The notes below the pieces were generated by a model that did not search any database, was not told the DNA's origin, and was given only the letters and a program-made list of their open reading frames with translations. From assembly GCA_016186245.1 (NCBI GenBank), contig JACPLZ010000015.1:1-15261 (forward strand): a stretch of DNA of 15,261 nucleotides. The letters run 5' to 3'. The position numbers and the translations under genes are program-made. Shown in pieces: positions 13,869 through 15,261 of this stretch. Source of the stretch: Candidatus Peregrinibacteria bacterium. GTDB lineage: Bacteria > Patescibacteriota > Gracilibacteria > UBA1369 > LOWO2-01-FULL-3. Positions within the stretch are counted from its first letter, which is position 1. Every line of letters begins with the position of its first letter.

Positions 13869-14843
13869 TTAATCTTCAGTGAGGGTTAATCCTTTTTTAT
13901 TCAGGGCGCTTTTTACTTCCGTAAGCGCTTTCTTGCCGAAACCTCTTAAGTTTGAGAGCTTGCTTTCCGTGCATTTTGAAAGCTGTTCTATCGAACCGAT
14001 GCCGCCATTGATTAAAGCATTGAGAGTGCGTGGAGAAAAGCCCAAAATTTCAATTGGAGTGTATGATTCCTGGTTTGGTTTGCTGGCTTCTTCCGCTTTT
14101 TCTCTTTCAAGAATTGATTTGATGTCAGACATGTAGTTTTCTTCAACCATGATGTTTTCCATGTTGAAGAGATTGAAATACGACTGCAGCAGGTTGGAGG
14201 CAAACTTGAGTGCGTCTTCCGCCGTAATTGTGCCGTTTGTTTCAATTTCCAAGTTGAGTCTGTCGAGATTGGTTGATTGACCTACACGCGTAGCCTCTAT
14301 ATCGTAGCGTACTTTTTTAACCGGTGAATAGATGGCATCAATGAGAACGATTCTTGTATCGGTTTCATCTTTTTGCCTTATGTTTGCAGGGATATAACCG
14401 ACACCTTTTTCCACCCGCATTTCAATTGCAAGTTTTGTGCCTTTTTCCAGATTGCAGATATATTGATCAGGATTCAATATTTCGACTTCGCTTGGGCACT
14501 TAATGTCTTTTGCCTTTATTTCTCCACTCTTGGATGTTTCCAGCGTGATAATAGAAGGGTCTTTAGTCTCTTTTTTGATGTGAAGAAGTTTCAGATTTAG
14601 GATGATATCAAGAACACTTTCTTTTACGCCTTTGATTGCAGAGTATTCGTGTGCGATGCCTGGGATCTTGATACCGGTAATGCATGCGCCCGGAAGGGAA
14701 GATAATAGCACGCGTCTAAGTGCATTTCCCAAAGTAACGCCATAACCGGTCGGAAGAGGACCCATTGAGAAAATCGCGTGATTTTCTCCAAAACTTTCGG
14801 TTTTGATTTTTGGAATTCCAATTTCTTCTTGAATTTGATGCAT
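13869..14843 (-). CDS. rpoA: RNA polymerase alpha subunit
   Basis: A 324-residue subunit. The N-terminal domain (about 1-230) carries the dimerisation segment GYGVTLGNALRRVLLSSLPG (33-52) and builds the polymerase scaffold. After an acidic/lysine linker, the C-terminal domain (about 263-320: IEILGFSPRTLNALINGGIGSIEQLSKC...LRGFGKKALTEVKSAL) contacts upstream promoter DNA and activators. Length and domains are normal. It follows rpsD by 21 nt with no strong ribosome site. Confidence 0.97.
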   Translation of the reverse strand: MHQIQEEIGIPKIKTESFGENHAIFSMGPLPTGYGVTLGNALRRVLLSSLPGACITGIKIPGIAHEYSAIKGVKESVLDIILNLKLLHIKKETKDPSIITLETSKSGEIKAKDIKCPSEVEILNPDQYICNLEKGTKLAIEMRVEKGVGYIPANIRQKDETDTRIVLIDAIYSPVKKVRYDIEATRVGQSTNLDRLNLEIETNGTITAEDALKFASNLLQSYFNLFNMENIMVEENYMSDIKSILEREKAEEASKPNQESYTPIEILGFSPRTLNALINGGIGSIEQLSKCTESKLSNLRGFGKKALTEVKSALNKKGLTLTED

Positions 14844-14864
14844 GTTGATTAGTTAGAGGGTAGC

Positions 14865-15261
14865 TTATTTAGAATAAAATTCTGTGATTAGTTGATGCTC
14901 TATAATCTGTTCCATGTCGTCTTTGTCAGGGATACTTGTTATTTCCCCCTCAAGTTTCCCGGGATCGGCCTGTATCCACTTTGGTGCATGCGGTTTGCTT
15001 TTTTTGATTTCTTCGAAAAGTTTGGAAACTTTGCTTTTTTCTCTTATCTGGAATTTATCGCCCGGTTTTACCTGGATTGATGGAGTTTTTACTCTGCGGC
15101 CGTTTAGCATTACCAATCCATGATTAACTATTTGTCTGGCCTGGGGGCGTGTATTTGCCATGCCGGCACGATAAATTACATTATCAAGTCTTTGTTCAAG
15201 AAGTTGCAGGAATTTAATACCGGTAATTTCCTTGCTCTTGGTAGCCAGTTTGTAATAATTG
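14865..15261 (-). CDS. rpsD: 30S ribosomal protein S4, C-terminal part (5' end outside window)
   Basis: The frame is open beyond the internal ATG at 15161 to the window edge (about 131 residues seen), so this ATG is not the true start. Upstream residues KFLQLLEQRLDNVIYRAG join MANTRPQARQIVNHGLVMLNGRRV to form the S4 RNA-binding domain, and the protein ends in LITEFYSK, the family ending. S4 nucleates 16S rRNA folding in the 30S body and often represses its own operon. Its position before rpoA is the conserved alpha-operon order. Confidence 0.96.
   Translation of the reverse strand, partial: NYYKLATKSKEITGIKFLQLLEQRLDNVIYRAGMANTRPQARQIVNHGLVMLNGRRVKTPSIQVKPGDKFQIREKSKVSKLFEEIKKSKPHAPKWIQADPGKLEGEITSIPDKDDMEQIIEHQLITEFYSK

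Noticed and set aside
1..15261. tRNA or rRNA genes
   Set aside because: I saw no cloverleaf-like segment with the TTCGANNC arm in the intergenic gaps, and no rRNA-like stretch; a covariance search would settle it.

Overview
The window looks like a chromosomal segment of a Patescibacteria/Candidate Phyla Radiation-type bacterium. This is inferred from AT-rich genes, near absence of Shine-Dalgarno sequences, promoter -10 boxes only 6-7 nt from start codons, a diversity-generating retroelement (DGR) relic, and a compact genome style with a pyrD-pyrK-pyrE-pyrF set. UGA serves as an ordinary stop (pyrE, pyrF, trmD, DUF167), so the Gly-UGA code of Gracilibacteria/SR1 does not apply. No 16S gene or species marker is present, so the placement is only moderately sure.

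Layout. (1) 1-1155, plus strand: the 3' end of a DGR target gene carrying a variable region, a non-coding gap, then a template-repeat remnant fused in frame to the C-terminal half of a reverse transcriptase whose N-terminal half is gone. (2) 1171-1230: one copy of a two-hairpin palindromic repeat. (3) 1251-6652, plus strand: de novo pyrimidine genes pyrD, pyrK, pyrE and pyrF, interrupted twice by accessory modules. An AAA/DUF4143 ATPase behind a palindromic operator lies between pyrD and pyrK. An RHH antitoxin/PIN toxin pair behind a direct-repeat operator lies between pyrE and pyrF. (4) 12372-6662, minus strand: a large P-type ATPase, trmD, a degenerate P-type ATPase-like gene broken by an apparent frameshift, a DUF167 gene and rsmA; most junctions are tight or ATGA overlaps. 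(5) 12408-12635: an array of the same palindromes. (6) 15261-12636, minus strand: rpsD (partial), rpoA, rplQ, rplM, rpsI.

Most unusual points. The DGR remnant still shows adenine-specific differences between template and variable region: 6 of 12 template A positions differ and 0 of 24 non-A positions do. The 825-residue P-type ATPase keeps every catalytic motif except the phosphorylated Asp, removed by a clean in-frame gap of about 23 residues. Its neighbour is a second P-type ATPase-like protein in which the DKTGT, TGD and GDGxND motifs are all replaced and the actuator domain is absent. pyrD, pyrF, the DUF4143 ATPase and the large P-type ATPase share a -10-box/N6-7/ATG arrangement that predicts leaderless mRNAs.
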